DNA of 64,000 nt from Mantis religiosa. Its lineage: Eukaryota > Arthropoda > Insecta > Mantodea > Mantidae. Positions 31,080-42,339 of the stretch are shown in pieces. Below the pieces are notes generated by a model. It worked only from the letters and a program-made list of their open reading frames with translations. It ran no database searches and had not been told where the DNA came from. The number at the start of each line of letters is the position of its first letter. The first letter of the stretch is position 1. Both the position numbers and the translations under genes were made by a program. The stretch covers positions 4,286,001 through 4,350,000 of the forward strand of contig JAUKNK010000057.1 in NCBI GenBank assembly GCA_030765055.1, read 5' to 3'.

Positions 31080-31770
31080 GAGTATGCCAAGACTCTACTC
31101 AAGTCGAAAGTTAAGCCTGCAAAAATGAAAGTTGGAATTTCTGTGCTAAAAACGCTTAAAAAAAAAACGGGCAGTTACTTCTGGAATCAGAAAGCCAAGG
31201 TGAACTAGACAAAGTTTGTGAAGCAATAACTGAAACATGCGGGTTAGAACTCGAAAGTTATTTGCCGAAACTCAGGAATCCCAGAATTATTATATTTAAT
31301 GTTCCAGAGGATATTACTATAGACAATGCAACAGAAGCCATAATTAATCAGAATTCAGATCTGAAATTGAGCGAAAGTGAAATAATTCCTAAATTTGTGT
31401 TTGCAGATAGAAGGAAGAACAAGAATTTGGTAATAGAAGTCATGCCACAAGTTCGTAGGCACCTTTCGGGCAGGAAACCTAAATTAGACTGGCACATATG
31501 TAATAGTGACGACTACCTGTCAGTTACATGTTGCCATAATTGCTGTAAATACCACCATAGAGGCCAGGAATGCACAGGGGAACAAGTATGTCCACATTTC
31601 TCTGGAAATCATAGAATGAATGAACGCATGCCAAGCACCTAAAGAAAACTACCGATGCATCAATTGCATAAATTATAAAAAATACAATGGATCAATGCCT
31701 ATAAGTGGCAACCATTCATCGCTTGATAAAAGCTGCCCATGCTATAAAACTGCCCTGAAGAAGAACATGG
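31080..31770 (+). pseudogene. LINE-C ORF1 (gag-like) with CCHC knuckles
   Basis: The best frame is 31262-31642: PRIIIFNVPEDIT (the RNA-recognition-like strand common in R1 ORF1), FADRRKNKNLVIEVMPQVRR, then CHNCCKYHHRGQEC (C-x2-C-x4-H-x4-C), and a second Cys/His cluster CPHFSGNHRMNE. Upstream pieces (AKTLLKSKVKPAKMKVGI) are in another frame. ORF1 proteins of this group coat the element RNA. A frameshift at about 31170 and a stop at 31642 disable it. Confidence 0.75.
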
Positions 31771-31952
31771 AAAAAATTGACTATTAGCATGGATGGTCAC
31801 GCGGACAGAGGGAAGAATTATCTATGATGTGTACAGGTTAATTTGCAACATAAAAGAATAGTAATGAATAATATTATATATAATATGAACAACAGTAACA
31901 TTGAGTTGCCTTTATACAAGAACCTTACACCATACACAGTAATGTAGCAGGA

Positions 31953-32480
31953 GTGCCTAAATTATTAAGAACTTACAAGAGTGTTAAGGGAAGGAAAAGG
32001 TCAGCAATGCTTATAAATAACAAAGACATAGATGCCATTCTTATTACACAGCTCTCTGACGAAGACACTGTCGTCGCAGAAATAACATACAAAAGAATGA
32101 AGTTTTACACAGCTTGTTTATATTTTGATTCTACACAAGATATTGAGGTAAATTTGAGCACAACAGAACGAATTATAAACTATATAAAGGGGAGTGGTTT
32201 ACTTATAGCAGCGGACACTAATGCCAGAAGTAAAACGTGGTGTGACGTAACAACAAATCACAGGGGGACAGCAATGGAAGATTTTCTATAAATGTCCAAC
32301 TTAAACATAGTGAATACTAGATCTGAGCCTACATTTGAAACTAGAAAAGGCAGCAGTTATATCAACCTAACTGTTGTAAACAATAAGTTGTTAAGGCATG
32401 TCAGTGAGTGGACCTGTGGCTCCGCAGAAAGCTGCTCTGATTCACAAGATATTAACTTTCAAACTTACAAAGCAGATTGA
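31953..32480 (+). pseudogene. LINE-C APE-type endonuclease
   Basis: Frames 31953-32291 and 32292-32480: AMLINNKDIDAILI, VVAEITYKRMKFYTACLYF, LLIAADTNARSKTW (the A-D-x-N-A-x-S-x-x-W block of R1-type endonucleases), then FETRKGSSYINLTVV, where SSxID(L)T is usual and Asp is Asn. The N-terminal catalytic blocks are not visible. A stop at 32289 splits it. Confidence 0.8.
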
Positions 32481-33169
32481 AAAGACGTCCACAATTGGCA
32501 TCGACCACATGAGAGCAAAGTACATAGTCAACAATGAAGATTTCAAGAAATTAGACACTATTTTCCTTTCCACGGTGATATCTAAATTCAATTACCACTA
32601 TAATGAAGAGAACTAGCCGAAATTAGATCAGGAACTAAACAGGACAGTAGGAAGTAAAATTGATGCAGAAGAAATGGCAAACCTTGTCTTTTCATGTATC
32701 ATAACAGCTAGTAATGCAGCATTCAAAGTTTCAACAGGTGCAGGCGATAAAAGGGAAGACGGCATCTTGGTGGACAGACAAACCAACTAGATTAAGAAAA
32801 TGGGCTCTTGCACTGCGGAAAAGATACCAAAGAACTGTCACCGGCAAAAATCTATGACAGGAGAGGAAAGAAAAATACCTGGATGGGAAAAGGGAGTACG
32901 ATAGAAAAATGAGAGATGCAAAACTGAAGTCATGGAAAGCGTTTTGCACAATATGTGACGATACCAATCCTTGGGGTTTAGTATACAAATTAGCTTCCAG
33001 CAAACTCCGAACTGCTGTGAGATTGACTACCCTACAAAAAGACATGGAACATTTACCACAGATACTGAAAATACAATCAAGGATATGTTAGAATACTTTG
33101 TACCCGAAGACAATCCAGATAGTGACAACGAATTGCACAAAGCAATTAGGAAATAAATTGAAGAACCTT

Positions 33170-34483
33170 TCACAACTGCAGAAATCATCATTAGTATGCA
33201 AAAATTCAATCCACAGAAATCTCCTGGGAAGGACTGCTTATCTAGCAACATAATTACAAGAGCTTTCCAAAATCTCCCTCTATTCTCCACGCAAGTATAC
33301 AACGCATGTTTAAAGAAGGGATGCTTTCCAAAAGCTTGGAAGCAGTCCATTGCTACTAGAAATAATTAAGCCCAGAAATGAAGACTGCCAAGATGCATCA
33401 AAATACAGACCAGTAAGTCTATTAAATAGCAGAGGTTAAGTACTAGAAAAACTTATGATCGACAGAATACTACACCATATGTACAGCAATAAATTGTTAC
33501 ACAATAACCAGTTTGGATTTCCCCCCCAAAGGGGAGCATTTGACGGTGCAATGGAAGTTACATCTTTCATCGATAAGTGCTTGAAGCCAAAACAAATTGT
33601 AGTAGTCACTAGTCTTGATGTCAAAGGTGCCTCTGATGCAGCTTGGTGGCCTAGCATACTCAAGAATCTAAGAAAGTTTAAATGTCCTAAGAATTTATAT
33701 AATTTAGTAGTGAATTACTTCAGCAACAGAAGTGCAGTATTTTCAGTGAACAACTATACAGCAGAAAGAGAAGTACACAAAGTCTGCCCTCAAGGATCAT
33801 GCTGTGGTCCAGGTTTCTGGAGCATAATGTACAATTCGATACTGAATTTAGAATATGATCAACGGACAAGGGTGATCGCCTTCGTAGACAACCTGGTAGT
33901 AATGACAAGAGAAGATAACATATCAGAAGCAGAGAACGTTGCAAATCACGATCTTAGGATAATCCAAAAATGGGCTGATGAAAACAAAACTCAATTTAAC
34001 CAAAAGAAATCCAAGGTTCTATTTATCACAAGAAGAAGAAATGCACATAGAGATGTCAACATATTTTTGAATCATCATAAACTTAACCAAACCGAAGAAA
34101 TAAAATACCTCGGAATATATTTAGATAGCACATTTACCTTCAATGCGCACATTGAATATACTGCAGATAAAACAATCTCGTTGGTTCATATGTTAGCATG
34201 AACAGCAAAGCTACAATGGGGGCTAGGTCACAAAGCACTTAAGACAATCTATGAAGGAGCTATAGTCCCTGTCTGGACATACGGAGCTCCTGTGTGGATA
34301 GATGCGATACGGAAGAATAAAACTATTGCAAAATTTAGAAGAATTCAAAGATTAATTAACATTAAAATGACAAAAACACATAGAACTCTCTCGTATGATG
34401 CATCATGCATACCAGCTGGAGTATATCCCATAAAAATAACTATAGAGGAAAAAGTCCCAGTAAGGCAACAAAAAGTCACATAG
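33170..34483 (+). pseudogene. LINE-C reverse transcriptase
   Basis: Blocks: KFNPQKSPGKDCL, SKYRPVSLLNS, QFGFPPQRGAFDGAME, VVTSLDVKGASDAAWW (first Asp kept), VCPQGSCCGPGFWSIM, and AFVDNLVVMTR, where the F-A-D-D box is F-V-D-N. Then KYLGIYLDSTFTFNAH and the thumb with VPVWTYGAPVW. The longest frame is 33455-34201, with stops at 33438 and 34199. Loss of the second active-site Asp would abolish activity. Confidence 0.85.
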
Positions 34484-34499
34484 CAGACTTCAACAAACC

Positions 34500-35215
34500 A
34501 TTAGAAGTAAAACACTGGCAACATCAAGCCGAAGTGGCAACGATTGAGCAGGTGAACAAAGATATCATATATAGAATGGAAGCATACACAGATGGAAGTA
34601 AAATGGGGAGCAAGTTGGTGCAGCAGGAATTATATTTGGAAACAGAATTATGACACACCAGTTAAAATACAAATTGGATGGCCACTGCGCTAACAATCAA
34701 GCCGAACAACTTGCTATTTTAAAAGTACTAGACAGATTAGAAGATGTTTATTATGCCAGTTCAATAGATATAAACAGAACTGTTGCAATATGCAATGATA
34801 GCAGAATTACTATAGATCTACTGAGACACAACTGGAAAAGAAATTGACTAATTGCATCTATCAAAGACAAACTTCTTACACTACACCATTTAAATTGGAT
34901 CATCCACTTTGGCTGGGTTAAAGACCACTGTGGAATAAAAGGGAATGAATCAGCAGATAGGCTTGCAAAACGAGCTATCGAAGATAGTGAAGTAGTGTAC
35001 GACAAAATATCAAAAGATGTAATAGTAACAAGAGCGAAGGAATATGGACTCAACAGGTGACAAAAAGTCTGGACGAACACAACGAAAGGTGCAGTGACTA
35101 AAGCGTTCTTCCCAGTAGTGAAAAACAGATTGTGTCAAAAGATTCCAATATCCCCAGAACTCACTACAATGTTAACTGGCCATGGAAAATTAAATGCATA
35201 CTTATAACAATTTAG
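34500..35215 (+). pseudogene. LINE-C RNase H domain and C-terminus
   Basis: MEAYTDGSKMG (first Asp), NNQAEQLAILKVL (Glu), VAICNDSRITIDL (Asp) and GWVKDHCGIKGNESADRLAK (His-Asn-Asp end): the four RNase H1 sites in order across three frames. After it come VVKNRLCQKI and LTGHGKLNAYL, the TGHG block seen after RNase H in R1/I/LOA elements, and a final PFCPC. Confidence 0.85.
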
Positions 35216-35758
35216 AATGAATAGCCCATTCTGTCCTTGCTGAGAACAGACCATCAACTATATTTAATTGCAGAAGACTTGTTAAACAAAGACTAAAGTT
35301 GGCAAAAAGTGTAACAAGCAATGGAGGGAAATGGCCTACCACCAACGAGAAGATTGCGAATAATCACCTTAAGTCGTTCGTAAAATTTGCAACTTCTATA
35401 AAAATCACGGACATGGACTGATGTTTCTGGAGTATAATAATGACAAATTGTGAACTCCATACAATCAACTTACTCTGGTTTCATTATAATCTTACAATTA
35501 ACTAAACCATAAAGCACCATTTCTACAAATATAACAAGTATTTAGAGTGAAATAATTATAAATTGTAAACTCCCAAAAATCAGCTAGAAGAATAGACTCA
35601 ATTTAATGTACATAGTGTCTAGAACAGAGAATAATCCACTGTAAAATCGTTGTGATGTGTACAATTACTAATTCAAAATAGGACATGTAACTATAAAGCA
35701 TGTAGTATTACCATGTAATGGAGCATGCTGTTGATATCAATAAACCAATATAAAAAAA

Positions 35759-35764
35759 TCATCA

Positions 35765-35803
<39 letters not shown>
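35759..35803. repeat. ATC/ATT trinucleotide tail of LINE-C
   Basis: Three ATC units then about 12 ATT units, directly after an A-run at the end of the LINE 3' UTR. Confidence 0.85.
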
Positions 35804-35809
<6 letters not shown>

Positions 35810-36179
35810 GTTACATAATTATGTAATATTGTATGCTTTTTTTAATATGCAATATAAATTTAACTGGCGTATCTAAGAAACATGTTTTGTGTTATAAAAG
35901 GATGAAAATAAATAACTAAAAATATATAAATAAATAAACATTGGTTCATTTTTAAGAACAGAGAAGCCTATCCTCCTGCTGATATACAGACACTAACTCA
36001 AACTAAATTTGCAGTTACGGGACCCAGTTAGATGTTGAAGGTTAATGAAGTGTTGAGAATACCATTACAGAAAACAGGAAATCTTGATAAACCTTCTCAA
36101 AGACGATGGCTAAAAGAGCTCTGGTAAGTAACGTTATGGCAAATCAATACCACTTAATCTGCTTAATTAAACTGCCTTA

Positions 36180-36400
36180 AGAGTAGCGTACTGTGCCTAC
36201 ATTTACTCCATGTTGGGAAATAGAATTATCTTCAGCTTTAATTCAGCACACAGCTGACAAGTTTTCATATTATCAGAAGTGTTGTAGGTCCTATTTGTGG
36301 TGTTGGGCCCATCATTCCTGGAGGCCTATATTTAAAACACGGACAACTCTTACTCCTGCTGATGAGTACATACATTCTCTACTAAGCTAACTTATAGATA
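36180..36400 (+). repeat. Unclassified repeat, copy 1
   Basis: Similar to the reverse complement of 54470-54680: both show CAGCTGACAAGTTTTCATATTA-like sequence (chance frames read QHTADKFSYY and QYTADKCSYY) followed by TGTTGGGCCCATCATTCC versus TGGCATAGCGCTCCATTATT. An interspersed repeat of unknown class; the frames are not called genes. Confidence 0.5.
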
Positions 36401-36632
36401 ATTATAATAACTTAACAGTGCGTGCTGAACAGGACCACAGAATTACGAATTAAGGCAATCTGTGTAAGACCAGCACACAACTTCAAATTGTTCCAAATAT
36501 TACAATTCTACAATAAAAATTTATATTAACTGTCATACCAGTTGATCCTACATTCTTCACTGAAGTTATTTAAGTTAAATAATGGAAATTAATCATTTGT
36601 TCTCACTAGTATATATAGGCTAAGGGTTTAAA

Positions 36633-36727
36633 TAGAGTCAACTTGAAAAATTCAATGCCATGGCCAGGATTTGAACCATGGATCTCCATGGCTAGAGAGA
36701 AAAATGATTAATTCTCATCAATTAGCT
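36633..36727 (-). repeat. SINE-1 copy, internally deleted
   Basis: Minus-strand B-box GGTTCAAATCCTGG plus the GGCATTGAATTTTTC signature. Next to it is the SINE's terminal ATTCTCATCAATTA-like tail in the other orientation, so this copy is also rearranged. Confidence 0.65.
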
Positions 36728-36863
36728 CAAATAATAAGAGCCAAACGATGAAGCCTGGGACTAAAGTACTTACTACAGTAAGTTGCCACTAACGGTGCAT
36801 CTCAAATATGAGAGCCCATAGTGGTTTACCAGGAAAATATATGAGTCAATTGGAGAACTTAAT

Positions 36864-36985
36864 GTTGGCCAAGGTAGCTCAATGGGTAAGAACGACTGGC
36901 CGGACAACAGGTGATCCATGGTTCAAATCCCAGCTGTGGCATTGAATATTTCAGGCTTACTCTATCATCACCAAAGTTTTAAAAT
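36864..36985 (+). repeat. SINE-1 copy
   Basis: A-box GGTAGCTCAATGGGTAAG, B-box ATGGTTCAAATCCC, then GGCATTGAATATTTC and CTTACTCTATC. The tRNA-like head is the best preserved in the window after that at 14.2 kb. Confidence 0.8.
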
Positions 36986-37676
36986 TAATCTAAATACTCA
37001 TCCTGTACACGATCTGGAGAAATGCTTTAATATTCCTATTAGCAATTAAATTTGCATACAACCATGATTTTACGTTTGACATTATTATTGACTTACTGTA
37101 ATGTATGTTCTGAGTTAATATGTAACATCTTGGAGATTACCAAGTTTTCAGTGTTATTACATAAATTAAGATTAAAACAAAAACAAAGTTATTGGTACCA
37201 GTGTACTTGTGGTGATATATTACTGATGCATGTACAATAAATGTAAGACATGTTTAGTGTCTCTCAGCTTTGCTCTCAGTGGGATCTGACAAATAATCAA
37301 ACAACACAGTGGCCATTGTTGACATTAGAAATGGAAAATACCATGGACATGACATTTTACACATTTGTTACACTTAAAGTAACGTGGCGTTAATGTTGCC
37401 TCTGCTGCTAGCTGATTAATGTATATCCAAATTTCATATTAATTTTAGTTCAAAGAATAATGGAAAGTCCAAGCAATTTCACTTTCAGATTTCAATTGCA
37501 TTAATTTGTGACAGATCTCCTGAGGCCAGTCATCTAGCATCCTGCAGTTCTAAATAGCTCGCTATTTTGCCAATGGCGCTCACCAGCAAACTCAGAGCTT
37601 ACAGATTTGTGTGGGAAGAGACTTCTGTTACTTCTTTATAGCACGATAGCTATGACTGCAATGAAAAGGCCAAACT
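36986..37676. other. Intergenic, nothing recognised
   Basis: AT-rich sequence without motifs. The 62-aa frame at 37052-37240 is considered chance. Confidence 0.45.
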
Positions 37677-38000
37677 TGAGTTTCAGTGTTAATTCTTCAT
37701 GTATAACAATAACACTGGGAATGAATTAATGTTTAAAGTACAATAAGAAGAATTGCATCATAATTTTGTGTAAAAGTGACTGTGATTGTGTGATCTAAGG
37801 TCTTTTAAATTCGTCCTTGAGTTTGCATTTTTTTGGTGAAAATGTCATATAATTTCAACAGTAAGGCGTACTTTGGCACTTACAACTTTAAAAACTAAAT
37901 CACACGGACATTTTTAGACATTTTAGTATCTGTTGGTATAACGAGTTTCCTTGGCTGAGTGGTAGTGACAAATTGTTGAAACTATTTTGTTCGCCATGTC
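37677..38000. repeat. Interspersed repeat R, copy 1
   Basis: Begins TTGAGTTTCAGTGTTAATTC and matches 63695-64000 over about 310 bp with small gaps, in the same orientation. Near its right end is TTGGCTGAGTGGTAGTGAC, which looks like a tRNA-derived A-box. No coding capacity. It may be the end of the hAT-like element that follows, or a SINE-like repeat. Confidence 0.75.
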
Positions 38001-38229
38001 TGGTTTTGTCTAATGAAAAGAATGTGTGGACGATAGATGGCATCAGCAGTATGAATATCTTGAGAACTCATCATGAAAATTCATAAACTAATATTCCTTC
38101 CATTGTAATGTTATTTAAGTTTGGAAAAACAAGAATTGACACTTCTTTGAGTGACACGTTTAAGATCTAAGTGAAAAGAATGGTAAACATGTAAAAATAA
38201 GCATGTAATGGGGGATTGATAAGTGTTGT

Positions 38230-38990
38230 TTGTTATTTAGCTGAGCAAGAACTCCCATTTAGGGTTATAAGGAGTCCAGAAATTCGGATAACAAAGATAA
38301 CGACATAGAATTCTTACACCTAATTGTTCAAACAAACGATAAGTTAGAGGAACAACTTCGGACTAAATTGTTTCTCAGGAACGTCAAATGTGACTGAAAA
38401 TGACATTCTTGAATGAATTTCTGTTGTTTTGATTAATGAAATAAGAATTAAGTGAGTGAGAAAAGTTTTGTATCAGTCAACATAGACGAAACCACTGATG
38501 TATCAAATAAATGTCAACTACCAACTGTTCTTCTTTTCGTCACACCAGAGGGACGAGTTGAAGAAAGAATTGTAGGGTTTTGTGACGTCAGTAATGACCG
38601 CACAGCAGCTAGTTTCTCCAATGTAATATTAACGTGCAAACCCTCGGAATTCACGACAGCTACTACCCAGATTAAGTCTGAAGCAACCAGAAACATTTAA
38701 CAATCATCCACGCCATACTACACTCATCTAGTGTAAATCTAGTAAAACAAAGAATGGAGCCCAAAAAATGAAAGTTAGTAAGATTAACAAATTACCTTCG
38801 GTGTAACTGTTATCACTTTTGAATCCCACAATCCATGTACACGCCTTAAAACAGATGAACTTTGAAAGAAAAATTACACTGTGTAATCCTCATATACAGG
38901 ATCCTGCAGATGCAAATCCCCTTTGGATAGCAAATAAGAAGCTAAATTCTAATGTGATGAAAGTACTATTTCACCGTAAACAATAATCCT
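38230..38990 (+). pseudogene. hAT-type transposase remnant (DUF4371 region), copy 1
   Basis: The frame 38452-38700 reads SFVSVNIDETTDVSNKCQLP, then RVEERIVGFCDVSNDRTAAS. S-x-x-x-D-E-(S/T)-T-D-V-S and V-E-R-x-x-G-F are the DUF4371/RNase-H-like start of ZMYM-type hAT transposases. Upstream pieces (AEQELPFR, KLEEQLRTKL) and NPLWIANKKL at about 38920 extend it in other frames. No terminal inverted repeats located. Confidence 0.65.
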
Positions 38991-39424
38991 GAGCTTTACT
39001 CACAGCTGTTATCCAACGAATGAACAAACAAATATCATACCTGTCAATATACAAGAAGCTATATCTGTTAATCCTCCCACAGATATTTCTGCTAGTAGAA
39101 CCTTGTTTTATTATAAGTTTGGCTCAAAACTCAAGTTAAGTACAAATCTTCGGGCTAGGTATCTTCACCAGAGGTCGTTGACTATGTAATTTACAAGGCC
39201 GTGAAATGATCAAACTGACCGCGTGATTACATATTGCTGTAAAACAAGAAGAAGATAAGTATAAATCTTGGCTGTGTGGTCAGGTTCAGGTTAGAATAAT
39301 TACTTATTGTCTTATGTAACTGTCCTTAATTAGTTTAAAAAATCTCGTTAGAACAAATTTCCTCGGATCATAATTTTAGCATTTTCATGTTTCAGTGAAT
39401 GTCGGAAATGTACACTTACAACAC
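38991..39424. other. Intergenic; partial repeat of the inverted-repeat A unit
   Basis: 39270-39410 carries GGCTGTGTGGTCAGG, GGTTAGAATAATTACTTA and CATGTTTCAGTGAATGT, which recur inside unit A (39619-40430). No gene. Confidence 0.5.
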
Positions 39425-39540
39425 GTAAGTCAAATCTCGGCTATGGCATTGTATTTTTTAGCCTGATTCATCCTGTCCAGAATTTGGCCTACACACGGCT
39501 GCTGTGAAATAACAATTTAATTTCTATTAGTGTAAACGTT
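39425..39540 (+). repeat. SINE-1 3' part
   Basis: AAATCTCGGCTATGGCATTG followed by TTTTTTAGCCTGATTC and GGCCTACACACGGCTGCTG: the B-box side and 3' tail of SINE-1, without the A-box. Confidence 0.7.
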
Positions 39541-39618
39541 GTTTTTATCTTTACTTACTACTCCTCCAAAATTGAAGTTAGCATTGTTAGCACATAAACC
39601 TACAAATTTAACTTCAGT

Positions 39619-40430
39619 AATCAAGCCGGCACTTGTTTTAATTTAGTCAGTGTACAACAGAGTAAACTGCTTTCGCAATGATAATTTAACACAACAAAGT
39701 AAGCTACACTCAGTAAAGAAGAAGAAAATAGATACCTGGGAAATATCAATAGTGTGAGGTAATACGCATCGATAAGTACGGCCATTCAAATTTGTAATGT
39801 TTATGGCTGAGTGATCTGCCTCCAAAGTTCTACTTGAGGTTAGAATAATTACTGATGTTATTTGTTTGGTAGTGTGATAAAATAGGCTTGTTTTGATGTA
39901 TGGTGGTGGTAGTTATAATAATTTATGTTGATTAGTTGAAGTTGTTTTGTGTATGAGGTGAAAAAGTGAGCGAAAGAAACTGTGTTAGCCTCATTGTCCT
40001 GAAAGAGTTTCACAAATCTTGTTAGAACAAGTTTCTTCTGACATGCCCATGTTTCAGTGAATGTTGGAAGAATAAAATCTCAGGATATTAAATTAAATTT
40101 TTCTTTCCAATGTAGCGTAAAGCATTGTGACGTATTTAACTCTGTCCGCATTGCCGTCTCTGGTAGAGTTGTAATGGTCAGGGTCACATGGATTACGTTC
40201 ATGAAGGTCAGGTACAACAGCTACTCTCGTATTTAACAAGTTTTTAGTGGATGTGCGAAAGTTAACAAATGTAGAATATCTTGTTTTCCCAGACGTGATA
40301 TAACAGTACTTCGTAAAGATGTACTTTAACGGCGTAGCAATATGGCGGGCGTGACTTCATGGCTCGAGCTTTGCCAACATACAAAGCACGATATCGCGGA
40401 AAATACCAACTCTACGTAAGTAAACTAGTG
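39619..40430 (+). repeat. Inverted-repeat unit A (left copy)
   Basis: About 810 bp matching the reverse complement of about 52575-53433, with scattered substitutions and small gaps. Landmarks: GTAAGCTACACT at about 39695, GATGTATGGTGGTGGTAG at about 39895, GTACAACAGCTACTCTCGTA at about 40210, ATGGCGGGCGTGACTTCATG at about 40345. No convincing ORF. Confidence 0.8.
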
Positions 40431-40559
40431 ATACAGTAATAGCTATTAATTGGGATATTGAGGTGAGGAAACTGTGTCAGTGGATCATTGCTTACCCACT
40501 CTAGTCTCGACAGTTACGCAATAACCGTGATAGAAAATTGGTAGTGATTGGCATCATTC

Positions 40560-41085
40560 TTGTTTTTGGGATTTGCAGTTTATTATTAGTTATTATTATA
40601 ACTTAAAAGCTAAAAGGAATTGTAGCACAAAGGTTTCAGAATGGTAAATTTCTTTCCTAGTTAAACGTTTCCCTGTATTAAGGAATTATGCTTACTATGC
40701 AGTATTTCTGTTACGGTATCACAAGTTTATAATAAGTAATAGAAAATGTGTTGGAAACTTTTCTTGGTATTCGTATATTTCAGAGCAACAACTTGTTTCT
40801 GTGACGTTATTTCTTACCAACATAACTGTATGCCGTTAAAGTAAACCCTTACCCAATACTTTTATTTGATTTCCCTGCAATTCATGTTCTTATTTTGTCG
40901 TTCTAAAACCTGTATGTCCAATTTTCTACGTAGAGCATGGTTTACGTACTTCATGACTTCAGTTTGCCGGTTTCTCCTCTGCTAACGGTTTCCACATACA
41001 CGGTTACTCATGTAATATTAGTATCTTTTAAATACCTATTATTTTAACTTTGTTGGTAACAGTGTCTTGTCTTATGTATAGTACG
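40560..41085 (+). repeat. Inverted-repeat unit B (left copy)
   Basis: Reverse complement of about 46485-47010. Landmarks: GAGCAACAACTTGTTTCTGTG and GCCGTTAAAGT...CCCTTACCC (40831-40855), AACAGTGTCTTGTCTTA. Unit A contains an inverted form of the same GCCGTTAAAGT...CTTTACC motif. Confidence 0.75.
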
Positions 41086-41309
41086 CACAAGATAAGTTGA
41101 GCGCTGGATTTACGGTGTAGTGCGGGCAGATGGAAAGAAGTGAGAGCTAACGCTCTTTTGTTTCTCCAGTGTGGTCAACCTTGAAAAACACAATTCAGCA
41201 AAAGAGTGTTTAAGGTAAGTGAAGATATTACAAGTAACATTGCATGAAAACATTCCTTAGTGTTGCTCACGCCAGCTTAATTGCGTTCAGATCACAGTAA
41301 TACGGAGGT

Positions 41310-41800
41310 AGACAAATAATAATGTGTCCCTTTTCGAGAGCCATAACATCCACAAATTTCCATACAAATATAAATCATTTTCAAGTAAATGCTGATGTAC
41401 ATTACCACCACACTCGTAACAAGGTTAAACTGGCAGTTCAAGCGAGCCTTTATGAAGGAAGCAATAACTACAAAGTGAAAATGTTATATAATAAACTTCC
41501 TACTTCATTTAAACAAGCTGTATCATTAAAACACTTTAAGAATAAGGTGAAGAAATTTTTGCATGCACACTGTTTTTATACAGTTAATGAATTTTTAGAA
41601 CTATAACCATGTAAATGAGCACTTGGAGCATAGTACATTCACAAATCTGTAATATTTATATTATGACATTTCTTGTAGTAAATATGAAACCATAGAGAAG
41701 CTGCTTACTGTGTATATTTTATGTAATCAATTTGACTTTATATATAAACTGTCTTTATACATTATGATGTGTCTCATAACATGAATATGTTACCAAGGAC
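41310..41800 (+). pseudogene. LINE-F 3' end (5'-truncated)
   Basis: The frame 41322-41606 ends an ORF2: DVHYHHTRNKVKLAVQASLY, KMLYNKLPTSFKQAVSLKHF, then KKFLHAHCFYTVNEFLEL and a stop. It aligns block by block with the LINE-B C-terminus (HNHNTRNK ... KLYNKLP ... FYSLDEFL), so it is a CR1/jockey-group element of another family. About 190 bp of 3' UTR follows. Confidence 0.75.
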
Positions 41801-42029
41801 GAACTAAAATTCTAACTCTAGCATACGATTGTTGTAAACTGGTTAGCTAATTAACCTCGAAATTGATCAAAATGAAATATGACGGACATGATAAAGCTTA
41901 GCATATTAGCCACTAGATGTCAGCGTATAGCACATTTCAAATTTCAAAGTTGACATCTATGTGTACAGAGTTAAACGGAACTTACCAAATGAGGACTTGG
42001 AACCGAATCATTCTTCTTATCACGTGCAC

Positions 42030-42200
42030 ATACAATACTTATAAACTGATAAATATGGTAAATTTTCCCATTTCAATTGCCAACAAAGCATTCTGTTTAG
42101 CTAAGTGCTTTAACCTCAAAATAAGTAAATGACTGACCCAGACTTTCAGAACATAGTGATCCACAGTGAACCACTAGGAACTGAAATTTGCATATTTAAT
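42030..42200 (+). repeat. Inverted-repeat unit C (left copy)
   Basis: Reverse complement of about 46335-46465: TTGCCAACAAAGC...TTCTGTTTA, CATAGTGATCCACAGTGAA and GAAATTTGCATATTTA recur. It lies right of unit B, after the LINE-F insertion. Confidence 0.65.
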
Positions 42201-42339
42201 GCTGGATTAGGTTTAAATTAATAAATTGTGTGACATTGATGAAGCTGTAAAAAACACTAAAAAAATTACAGCCAGCCTTCAGGAAAGCTCACGTCTATAT
42301 GTTGTAAAATACAATGAGAATGTTAAGCTTAAAAGACTT

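Larger units (their letters stand above)
31080..35803 (+). mobile_element. LINE-C: R1/I-like LINE with RNase H, degenerate full length
   Basis: ORF1 with CCHC knuckles (31080-31770), APE endonuclease (31950-32480), RT (33170-34480), RNase H (34500-35080), 3' UTR, and a trinucleotide tail (35759-35803). RNase H after RT, together with a knuckle-bearing ORF1, points to the R1/LOA/I group. All ORFs are broken. Confidence 0.85.

Noticed and set aside
36020..36130. Possible host exon ending at a GTAAGT donor
   Set aside because: The frame from the candidate acceptor (TTTGCAG at about 36016) has stops in all phases.
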